Assembly (NCBI GenBank): GCA_046047755.1
Contig: JBJOHK010000096.1
Span: 1-7,923 of the forward strand
Length of the DNA stretch: 7,923 nt
Source: JALRLA01 sp046047755
GTDB taxonomy: Bacteria; Bacteroidota; Bacteroidia; NS11-12g; UBA955
Reading direction: 5' to 3'
Position 1 is the first letter of the stretch. Each line of letters opens with the position of its first letter. A program made the position numbers and the translations under genes. Below are positions 1 to 5,264 of the stretch, in pieces. The notes beneath the pieces were generated by a model, which was given only the letters and a program-made list of their open reading frames with translations, did no database searches and was not told where the DNA came from.

Positions 1-2
1 TG

Positions 3-1262
3 TTGCCGAAAGCCACTAAGGCTAGTTTAAATGGGCCAGAGTTACCGAGTGCTGCCGATACTGTATCGGAATCAGCGAAGGTTGAATTACCGTTAGAGGA
101 ACAAAATAGATTGGCACTAAAGAATCATGAAGGTCCTATAGTATGTGGTGATGCAGATGGTGATAATATTCCAGATTATTTAGATACCGATTCTGATAAT
201 GATGGGTTGCCCGATGCAGCAGAAGGAAGATTAGATAGTGATGGTGATGGATTGCCAAACTTCCTTGATAAGGATTCAGACAACGACGGGATTGCCGATG
301 CAATCGAAAAAATGATGGATTCTGATAAAGATGGCAAAGCCAATTGCATTGATCCTGATTCAGATGCAGATGGTATTGAGGATAAAATCGAAGGTCTTTC
401 GGATTCAGACAATGACGGGCTCTCAAACTATTTAGATACTGACTCTGACGGAGATGAAATTCCCGACAAAATAGAAGGAGCAGAAGACTATGATGGAGAC
501 GGGACCCCTAATTTCTTGGATTTAGATAGTGATGGAGACGGCATTCCAGATAAGGTAGAAGGAACCAAAGATATTGACAGAGATGGCAAGCCTAATTACT
601 TGGATAAGGATTCTGATAATGATACCATCGGTGATGACATTGAAGCCGGAAAAGACGGCTCTAGCCCGACTGACACTGATTTAGATGGAGTGCCTGATTT
701 TCTAGATTCTGATAGTGATGAAGACGGTATACCTGATAAAGTTGAGGCACCTAAGTGTCTGCCAGGTATGGGTGAAGAAACCCCAGTTCAGCAACCCATT
801 GAAGCGGAAGAGGTTATAGAGACCATTTTGGCCGATAGTGCTGAAGTAGAAATTGTAGTGCCCGAAACAGAGACAACATTTACACGTCCGAGGTATATGC
901 CTACAACTACGGCTAGTGGTTCTGTCCCTACTTCAAGCGATTCGCCACAAGAAACGGTTGTTCCGGAAAGCAGGAATGAAAATACTGCACCCATTGCCAA
1001 TGAGAGTAGCCCAGAAACTACATCGGCCATGGAGTATCGAATTCAAGTATTAGTCAATAAAACCCAATTGAGCCAAGCAGAATTGGCTGCAAAAGGGGTT
1101 CCCAATGCGTTTGAATACCGTGAAAATGGTTTCTACAAATACACCACCGGTGAATCATTCGGCACCATGGAACAAGCCCGTGTTCAACAAGGAGTGTTGA
1201 AAGCCGCTGGCTTTACCGATGCCTTTGTGGTCAAATTTAGCAACGGTCAGCGCGTACGTTAA
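3..1262 (+). CDS. Thrombospondin type 3 repeat protein with SPOR-like C-terminus (5' partial)
   Basis: The frame is open to the left window edge and its first residues are not a signal peptide, so this is the C-terminal 419 residues or so of a longer, probably exported protein. Residues 50-251 form seven Asp-rich repeats of 28 residues with the pattern DxDxDGxPNYLDxDSDxDGIPDxxEG, typical of calcium-binding thrombospondin type 3 repeats. Cysteines flank the array at 48 and 252, and a third lies at 115. Residues 253-343 are a Pro/Thr/Ser/Glu-rich linker. Residues 344-419 (starting YRIQVLVNK, then ENGFYKYTTG, ending DAFVVKFSNGQRVR) resemble the SPOR-like domains at the C-termini of Bacteroidota envelope proteins; SPOR domains usually bind peptidoglycan. 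A role in the cell envelope or surface is inferred. A hairpin terminator follows at 1295-1320. The repeat assignment is firm, the SPOR assignment is moderate, and the precise function is unknown. Confidence 0.85.
   Translation: MPKATKASLNGPELPSAADTVSESAKVELPLEEQNRLALKNHEGPIVCGDADGDNIPDYLDTDSDNDGLPDAAEGRLDSDGDGLPNFLDKDSDNDGIADAIEKMMDSDKDGKANCIDPDSDADGIEDKIEGLSDSDNDGLSNYLDTDSDGDEIPDKIEGAEDYDGDGTPNFLDLDSDGDGIPDKVEGTKDIDRDGKPNYLDKDSDNDTIGDDIEAGKDGSSPTDTDLDGVPDFLDSDSDEDGIPDKVEAPKCLPGMGEETPVQQPIEAEEVIETILADSAEVEIVVPETETTFTRPRYMPTTTASGSVPTSSDSPQETVVPESRNENTAPIANESSPETTSAMEYRIQVLVNKTQLSQAELAAKGVPNAFEYRENGFYKYTTGESFGTMEQARVQQGVLKAAGFTDAFVVKFSNGQRVR
150..755 (+). repeat. Seven tandem 84-bp units coding TSP3 repeats
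   Basis: Units lie at 150-233, 234-317, 318-401, 402-485, 486-569, 570-671 and 672-755. Six are exactly 84 bp (28 codons). The sixth is 102 bp because of a six-residue insertion containing GSSPT. Asp and Ser codons vary between units (GAT/GAC; TCT/TCA/AGT), so the protein pattern is conserved while the DNA has drifted. This points to an old array under selection and not to recent duplication. Unit 3 departs most from the pattern, with NCID in place of the usual N(Y/F)LD. Confidence 0.85.
1197..1227 (+). promoter_or_regulatory. Candidate promoter for the GT87 gene
   Basis: TTG at 1197-1199, a 20-base spacer, and TGCCTTTG at 1220-1227 differ by one base from the Bacteroidota TTG/TAnnTTTG pattern. 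It lies inside the end of the TSP3-repeat gene and would start RNA near 1233, ahead of the GT87 ATG. The match may be chance because the bases are also coding. Confidence 0.25.
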
Positions 1263-1265
1263 TTT

Positions 1266-1282
1266 ACCCCATGCGGGTTTTT
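1266..1282 (+). terminator. Weak hairpin with T-run around the GT87 start codon
   Basis: ACCC (1266-1269) can pair with GGGT (1275-1278), leaving a five-base loop CATGC that contains the ATG at 1271. T-residues run from 1278 to 1282. The stem is only four pairs, so this may be a minor upstream partner of the stronger hairpin at 1295-1320, a start-codon structure, or chance. Confidence 0.25.
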
Positions 1283-2482
1283 GAAAACATATCTAGAGGG
1301 AGAGCAATCTCCCTCTTTTTGTTGGTCTACCTGGTAGTAGCCCTGTACCCAAGTTTGCGGAATTTGGGACTTCCGTTGAATGGTCAATTGGTTCCGGGTC
1401 TGTGGTATACCGAATACAATAATTACATCATATTCAAACAGTCTTTCTGGCATTTGTGGAAGGGACTTGATTTGTACGCGGCCTATCCTGAAGAGCACTA
1501 TGACCTCTTCAAGTATACTCCAACCTTTGCTTTGATGTTTGCCCCGTTCGCTTGCTTGCCTGATGCCATGGGGTTGGTTTTTTGGAATGCATTGAATGTG
1601 CTTCTCCCCTTATGGGCCCTATCTCGATTATTGCCTGGCAAGGGCCAAATGCTGTTGGCCTTGAGTTTGTTTGCCATTCCCGAAGTGTTAACTAGCGCTT
1701 TCAATAGCCAAAGCAATGGCTTGGTGGTGGGCCTATTGCTCGTGGCTCTTGGAGACATGCAGCGAGAGCGTTGGGGAAGAGCTTCCTGGATGATCGCCCT
1801 TAGCGCTACGGTGAAGTTGTTTGGCATTCTGTTTTTTGCCCTCTATTTGCTTCGACTGGATGCCTGGAAACAATGGGCAATTCAGGCTATTGCCGCGTTG
1901 ATTATTTTATTGGGCTTGCCCATTGTATTGGGTTGGGATGCTCTAGCTCAATACGGATCATACTTGGATCTCTTGAGTCGAGATCACACGGGGGAGTTGA
2001 AACATTCCATTTTTGCTTGGGTGCAATCTTGGCTGGGAGCCTTGGGAATTGATCCGGGATTGGCCCATTCCAAGACCAAAACTTGGGGATTGTTGATCGG
2101 TTTGGTTATTCAATTGATTCCGTTGATGCGAGGCAAGTGGAATCAGCATTCATTACCTTATGCGGCATCTTGGCTCATGTTCATGGTGCTTTTTAACCAT
2201 ATGGCAGAATCGGCGAGCTTTGTCATTGCTATTATGGGCATAGTCTTGTATCTGATGGCTAAGGCCGAATTAAACTATCCCTTTTTCACACCGAGTATTC
2301 GGCTGGCCATGATACTCCTATTGTTTGGGACTCTATTTGGGCCCTCAGATATATACCCGGAATCAGTCAGGGAATTCATTGTTTTCAAGGCCCAATTGAA
2401 AACCTTTCCGGTGGTTGTGTTTTGGGTTATGGCTTGGTGGGATAGCATAAAAAAAGGCCCCCATCAGGAGGCCTTTTCTTAA
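1271..2482 (+). CDS. GT87/DUF2029-type membrane glycosyltransferase
   Basis: A 403-residue multi-pass membrane protein with about eight to ten hydrophobic segments, the first at residues 12-28. It matches the glycosyltransferase family 87 (DUF2029) group, whose characterised members transfer sugars from polyprenyl-phosphate donors on the outer face of the inner membrane. Family-like signatures are YNNYIIFKQSF (49-59), D67-L-Y, the KYTPTFALMFAPF stretch (81-93), QSNG (147-150), the ATVKLFGILFF stretch (179-189) and FNHMAES (308-314). Donor and acceptor cannot be told from sequence. The ATG at 1271 is chosen because homologues carry a short N-terminal segment before the first helix; TTG codons at 1319 and 1322 are alternatives that would clip that helix. 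The gene begins eight bases after the TSP3 gene stop and converges on pnp with a 13-base gap. Terminator hairpins lie inside both ends of its coding sequence. Confidence 0.85.
   Translation: MRVFENISRGRAISLFLLVYLVVALYPSLRNLGLPLNGQLVPGLWYTEYNNYIIFKQSFWHLWKGLDLYAAYPEEHYDLFKYTPTFALMFAPFACLPDAMGLVFWNALNVLLPLWALSRLLPGKGQMLLALSLFAIPEVLTSAFNSQSNGLVVGLLLVALGDMQRERWGRASWMIALSATVKLFGILFFALYLLRLDAWKQWAIQAIAALIILLGLPIVLGWDALAQYGSYLDLLSRDHTGELKHSIFAWVQSWLGALGIDPGLAHSKTKTWGLLIGLVIQLIPLMRGKWNQHSLPYAASWLMFMVLFNHMAESASFVIAIMGIVLYLMAKAELNYPFFTPSIRLAMILLLFGTLFGPSDIYPESVREFIVFKAQLKTFPVVVFWVMAWWDSIKKGPHQEAFS
1295..1320 (+). terminator. Intrinsic terminator of the TSP3 gene, inside the GT87 frame
   Basis: AGAGGGAGA (1295-1303) pairs perfectly over nine base pairs with TCTCCCTCT (1308-1316) around a GCAA tetraloop of the GNRA type, followed by TTTTGTT. 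It is 33 bases after the stop of the TSP3-repeat gene, the normal place for its terminator. It also lies at codons 9-17 of the downstream GT87 frame, so it would act on transcripts entering that gene unless translating ribosomes cover it. Confidence 0.7.
2452..2480. terminator. Bidirectional terminator between GT87 gene and pnp
   Basis: AAAAGGCC (2452-2459) pairs with GGCCTTTT (2470-2477). After one C-A mismatch, CC (2461-2462) pairs with GG (2467-2468) around the loop ATCA. On the plus strand the stem is followed by TTTTCTT; on the minus strand it is followed by a run of seven T. It therefore serves both convergent genes and is stronger for pnp. It sits entirely in the last codons of the GT87 gene, whose stop TAA is at 2480-2482. 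Confidence 0.75.
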
Positions 2483-2495
2483 GGTTTATTTTTGG

Positions 2496-2609
2496 TTAGT
2501 TGCGAGGTCCGCGATCGCGGTTTCCTCCGCGGCGATCGCCACCGCGTCCACGGTCACGGTCACCACCACGGCGGTCACCACGGTCACCTGAGGGGCGACG
2601 CTCTCGTGG
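2496..2609 (-). repeat. GC-rich low-complexity tract coding the PNPase Arg/Gly/Asp tail
   Basis: The last 38 codons of pnp are built from repeating CGT/CGC, GGT/GGC and GAC/GAT codons, giving runs such as GDRRGGDRDRG and GGDRRGGNRDRG. On the plus strand this appears as repeated CACGGTCAC and GCGATCGC words. Base composition is far more GC-rich than the neighbouring genes. It is an RNA-binding-type disordered tail by composition, prone to length change by slippage. Confidence 0.75.
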
Positions 2610-4742
2610 CTCGGGCTCAACGTATCCTTCGGGTTTTTCCAACAAGGCCTTGCGGCTCAGGCGAAGCTTGCCAGACTTGGCGTCAACTTCGATGAGTTTT
2701 ACCTCGATCTTCTCACCCTCTTTGAATACGCCTTCCATGCTGCCCAAGCGCTCCCAAGTGATTTCGCTGATGTGCAACAAGCCGTCTTTACCGGGAAGGA
2801 TCTCAACAAACGCACCGAAATCCATGATGCTGCGAACGGTACCTTCGTACACGGTGCCAACCTCAGGAACGGCGATGATGCCTTCGATGATGGAAATGGC
2901 TGCTTCCATGTTTTGTGCGTTGTTAGACAAGATTTCTACGTATCCCTTACCATCCTTCTCTTCGATAGAGATAGTGGTTTCAGTGCGGGCCTGAATGTCT
3001 TGGATGACCTTTCCACCTGTACCGATGATGGCACCAATGAATTCTTTGTCAACCACCAACATTTCTACACGTGGGGTATGAGCTTTCAAATCAGCAGCAG
3101 GAGCTGTGATAGACTTATCCATTTCACCCAAGATGTGCAAACGGCCGTCGCGGGCTTGTTTCAAAGCCTGGGCAACCATTTCCCATTTTAGTCCGTTGAT
3201 TTTAATGTCCATTTGACAAGCAGTGATACCTTCAGTGGTACCCACTACCTTGAAGTCCATATCACCCAAGTGGTCTTCGTCACCCAAAATGTCGGTCAAT
3301 ACTTTATAGTTGCCAGACTCGTCGGTGATAAGACCCATGGCAATACCACCAACAGGCTTGTTCATTTTGATACCTGAATCCATCAAAGCCATAGAGCCGG
3401 CACAAACCGTAGCCATAGAAGAAGATCCGTTTGATTCTAAAATGTCAGAAACGATGCGTATTACATAGGGAACATCAGAAGGAATCATGGCCTTTAAACC
3501 ACGAAGAGCCAAGTTTCCGTGCCCGATTTCGCGGCGACCAGGGGCGCGGTTGGGGCGGGCTTCACCTACTGAGAAGCTTGGGAAGTTGTAGTGCAACATC
3601 AAGCGGCTGTGGCCGTGATACATGGGAGCATCCAACAACTGTTCATCCAATTTACCACCCAATGTTACAGTCGTCAAAGACTGAGTCTCACCGCGGGTGA
3701 ACAAAGAAGAACCGTGAGCAGCGGGAACCACATCTACTTCAGTGTAGATGGGGCGAACTTGAGTGGTGGAACGACCGTCCAAGCGCTTGCCTTCTTCCAA
3801 GATCATGGCGCGCATTTGGTTGTACTCTGCTTCGTGGAAGTACTTTTTGGTCAAACGAACCATACGATCTTTATCTTCTGCCCCGTCGAATTGGGTCAAA
3901 TACTCGTTCAATACAGCTTTGAATGCGTCTGAGCGCTCTTTCTTAGATTTACCGCTTTGGGCAATCTCGCGAATGGCAGGAGAGGTCTCAGCAATTACGC
4001 GCTCGCGCAATTCCTGGTCATTGTCTTCATGGTTGTACTCACGAGCGGGCTTGCGGCCACCCAATTGTTCGCACAAGGCTAACTGCTGAGCACACTGCAA
4101 CTTGATGGCTTCATGGCCGAACTTCAAGGCCTCCAAGAATTCTTCTTCTGACAATTCTTGCATTTCACCTTCAACCATGTTCAAGTCCTTGGCGGTACCA
4201 CCCACGACCAAATCAACATCAGAAGTTTTCAATTGCTCGGCGGTAGGGTTCAACACGAACTGACCATCGATGCGACCTACACGAACTTCAGAAATGGGTC
4301 CCAAGAAGGGAATGTCTGACAACATCAAAGCAGTAGAGGCAGCCAAACCTACATAGGTATCAGGCAAGATGTTCTCGTCTGAAGAAATCAGCTGAATCAT
4401 TACCTGGGTATCAGCGTGATAGTCTTCAGGGAACAATGGGCGCAAGCAGCGGTCTACCAAACGAGAAATCAATACCTCGTAATCGCTCAAACGGCCTTCG
4501 CGGCGCAAAAAGCTTCCTGGTATACGGCCAACAGCTGCAAATTTCTCTTGGTAGTCAACGCTCAAAGGCAAAAAGTCGATCCCTTCACGGGCATCGTAGT
4601 TGGAAACCACCGTGGCCAACAAATGGGTTCTTCCCACTCGGATCACACAGCTGCCGTGTGCCTGACGGGCAAGGCGGCCGGTTTCGATTTCGATCATGCG
4701 GCCATCGCCGGTATCGAAGCTAAGGGTTTGAATATTCATCAT
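2496..4742 (-). CDS. pnp: Polyribonucleotide nucleotidyltransferase (PNPase)
   Basis: PNPase degrades RNA 3' to 5' by phosphorolysis, releasing nucleoside diphosphates, and works as a trimer in RNA turnover. The 748-residue protein has the full family order: a first RNase PH-like domain (about 10-145), an all-alpha linker region (about 235-315), a second, catalytic RNase PH domain (about 320-550), a KH domain (about 558-620) and an S1 domain (about 626-698). The FLRREGR motif (78-84) matches the phosphate/RNA-contacting Arg pair. GDEDHLGDMDFK (487-498) contains D490, D496 and K498, equivalent to E. coli D486, D492 and K494. The KH GxxG loop is GTGG (574-577). The tail (711-748) is unusually rich in Arg, Gly and Asp, with 14 Arg in 38 residues. 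The start has two adjacent ATG codons (4742 and 4739); no Shine-Dalgarno sequence is visible and the upstream bases are A-rich. It lies 80 bases downstream of rpsO, beyond a terminator hairpin. Confidence 0.98.
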   Translation of the reverse strand: MMNIQTLSFDTGDGRMIEIETGRLARQAHGSCVIRVGRTHLLATVVSNYDAREGIDFLPLSVDYQEKFAAVGRIPGSFLRREGRLSDYEVLISRLVDRCLRPLFPEDYHADTQVMIQLISSDENILPDTYVGLAASTALMLSDIPFLGPISEVRVGRIDGQFVLNPTAEQLKTSDVDLVVGGTAKDLNMVEGEMQELSEEEFLEALKFGHEAIKLQCAQQLALCEQLGGRKPAREYNHEDNDQELRERVIAETSPAIREIAQSGKSKKERSDAFKAVLNEYLTQFDGAEDKDRMVRLTKKYFHEAEYNQMRAMILEEGKRLDGRSTTQVRPIYTEVDVVPAAHGSSLFTRGETQSLTTVTLGGKLDEQLLDAPMYHGHSRLMLHYNFPSFSVGEARPNRAPGRREIGHGNLALRGLKAMIPSDVPYVIRIVSDILESNGSSSMATVCAGSMALMDSGIKMNKPVGGIAMGLITDESGNYKVLTDILGDEDHLGDMDFKVVGTTEGITACQMDIKINGLKWEMVAQALKQARDGRLHILGEMDKSITAPAADLKAHTPRVEMLVVDKEFIGAIIGTGGKVIQDIQARTETTISIEEKDGKGYVEILSNNAQNMEAAISIIEGIIAVPEVGTVYEGTVRSIMDFGAFVEILPGKDGLLHISEITWERLGSMEGVFKEGEKIEVKLIEVDAKSGKLRLSRKALLEKPEGYVEPEPRERRPSGDRGDRRGGDRDRGRGGDRRGGNRDRGPRN

Positions 4743-4762
4743 ATTGATATGTTTTTTAAAGC

Positions 4763-4799
4763 AAAAAGCCCCGTTTCGCGTAGGCGAACGGGGCTTTTC
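4763..4799 (-). terminator. rpsO terminator / attenuator before pnp
   Basis: AAAAGCCCCG (4764-4773) pairs with CGGGGCTTTT (4789-4798). A bulged T (4774) follows, then TTCGC (4775-4779) pairs with GCGAA (4784-4788) around the loop GTAG. On the minus strand the stem is followed by TTTTTGCTTT. It lies 24 bases after the rpsO stop and about 20 bases before the pnp start, so pnp expression from the rpsO promoter would need read-through. The sequence between stem and pnp shows no convincing separate promoter. Confidence 0.85.
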
Positions 4800-4822
4800 T
4801 CCAATAAATTCGGTTCCGGGGA

Positions 4823-5092
4823 TTACTTACGCAATCCGAGTTCCTTAATCAAGTTTCTGTACTTGAAAATATCTTGTTTGGCCAAGTAATTCAACAAGCT
4901 GCGACGCTTACCAACCAACTTAATCAGCGACAATTCGGCGCTTTTGTCTTTGCGTTGGCCTTTCAAGTGAGCACTGATGTGGTTGATGCGCTCGGTAAAC
5001 ATGGCGATTTGTGCCTCGGTGCTACCGGTATTGGTATCGGCGCCACCAAACTTGGCAAATAGTTCCTTCTTTCTTTCAGCAGTCAGATGCAT
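4823..5092 (-). CDS. rpsO: 30S ribosomal protein S15
   Basis: S15 is a primary 16S rRNA-binding protein of the small subunit platform. The 89-residue product has the family's exact usual length and signatures: TGSTEAQIA (22-30), ERINHISAHLK (34-44), RKDKSAE (47-53), LVGKRRSLLNYL (59-70) and the end IKELGLRK (82-89). The ATG at 5092 gives this length; an in-frame ATG at 5131 would add 13 residues with no family counterpart and is rejected. No Shine-Dalgarno sequence is seen. It is the first gene of an rpsO-pnp pair, an order shared by many bacteria, and is divergent from the ABC exporter gene across 171 bases. Confidence 0.97.
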   Translation of the reverse strand: MHLTAERKKELFAKFGGADTNTGSTEAQIAMFTERINHISAHLKGQRKDKSAELSLIKLVGKRRSLLNYLAKQDIFKYRNLIKELGLRK

Positions 5093-5111
5093 GGTATCTC
5101 TAAATGGGTTG

Positions 5112-5119
5112 CGAATATA
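5112..5119 (-). promoter_or_regulatory. Candidate -7 box for rpsO
   Basis: On the minus strand this reads TATATTCG, one mismatch from the Bacteroidota TAnnTTTG box. A TTC lies 20 bases upstream where TTG is expected. RNA would start about 14 bases before the ATG. A rival one-mismatch box, TAATTTCG, lies at 5232-5225 and would give a leader of about 125 bases. Neither has a good -33 element. Confidence 0.25.
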
Positions 5120-5256
5120 CAAACAATTCACGGCATGTGGAAATCTAAGTGGAAAAAACCGAGCAATTTCAACAGAGATGCATCCCGTGCTGATTCCAAT
5201 GCGTGACGAATGGCTATTTCTGCACGAAATTAATCAAATAAGGGTGGGCTGCCGCT

Positions 5257-5264
5257 TACCTTTG
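5257..5264 (+). promoter_or_regulatory. -7 box for the ABC exporter gene
   Basis: TACCTTTG is an exact match to the Bacteroidota TAnnTTTG -7 box, in the only upstream region available to this gene. No TTG is visible at the usual -33 distance. RNA would start near 5269-5271, which overlaps or follows the GTG at 5264 and favours the TTG at 5276 as the real start. Confidence 0.5.

Noticed and set aside
136..426. Minus-strand frames opposite the TSP3 repeats, Ser/Glu- or His/Leu-rich
   Set aside because: They are mirror images of the repetitive Asp/Ser codons of the plus-strand gene and have no independent coding signs.
150..755. Periodic repeats considered as a CRISPR array or minisatellite
   Set aside because: The period is 84 bp with an intact reading frame and no invariant repeat/spacer structure; it is a protein repeat.
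2511..2539. Two copies of GCGATCGC, the cyanobacterial HIP1 word
   Set aside because: Both fall in the GGC-GAT-CGC (Gly-Asp-Arg) codons of the pnp tail; only two copies, explained by coding.
2492..3191. Plus-strand frames opposite the end of pnp, rich in Arg/Pro/Ser or His/Gly
   Set aside because: Their composition comes from the antisense of the Arg/Gly/Asp tail; pnp on the minus strand is unambiguous.
4416..4889. Plus-strand frame of 157 codons spanning the pnp start and the rpsO end
   Set aside because: It runs through a terminator and two certain genes on the other strand and resembles no family I recognise.
5093..5131. N-terminal extension of rpsO to the ATG at 5131
   Set aside because: It would add 13 residues absent from S15 proteins, while the ATG at 5092 gives the exact family length of 89.
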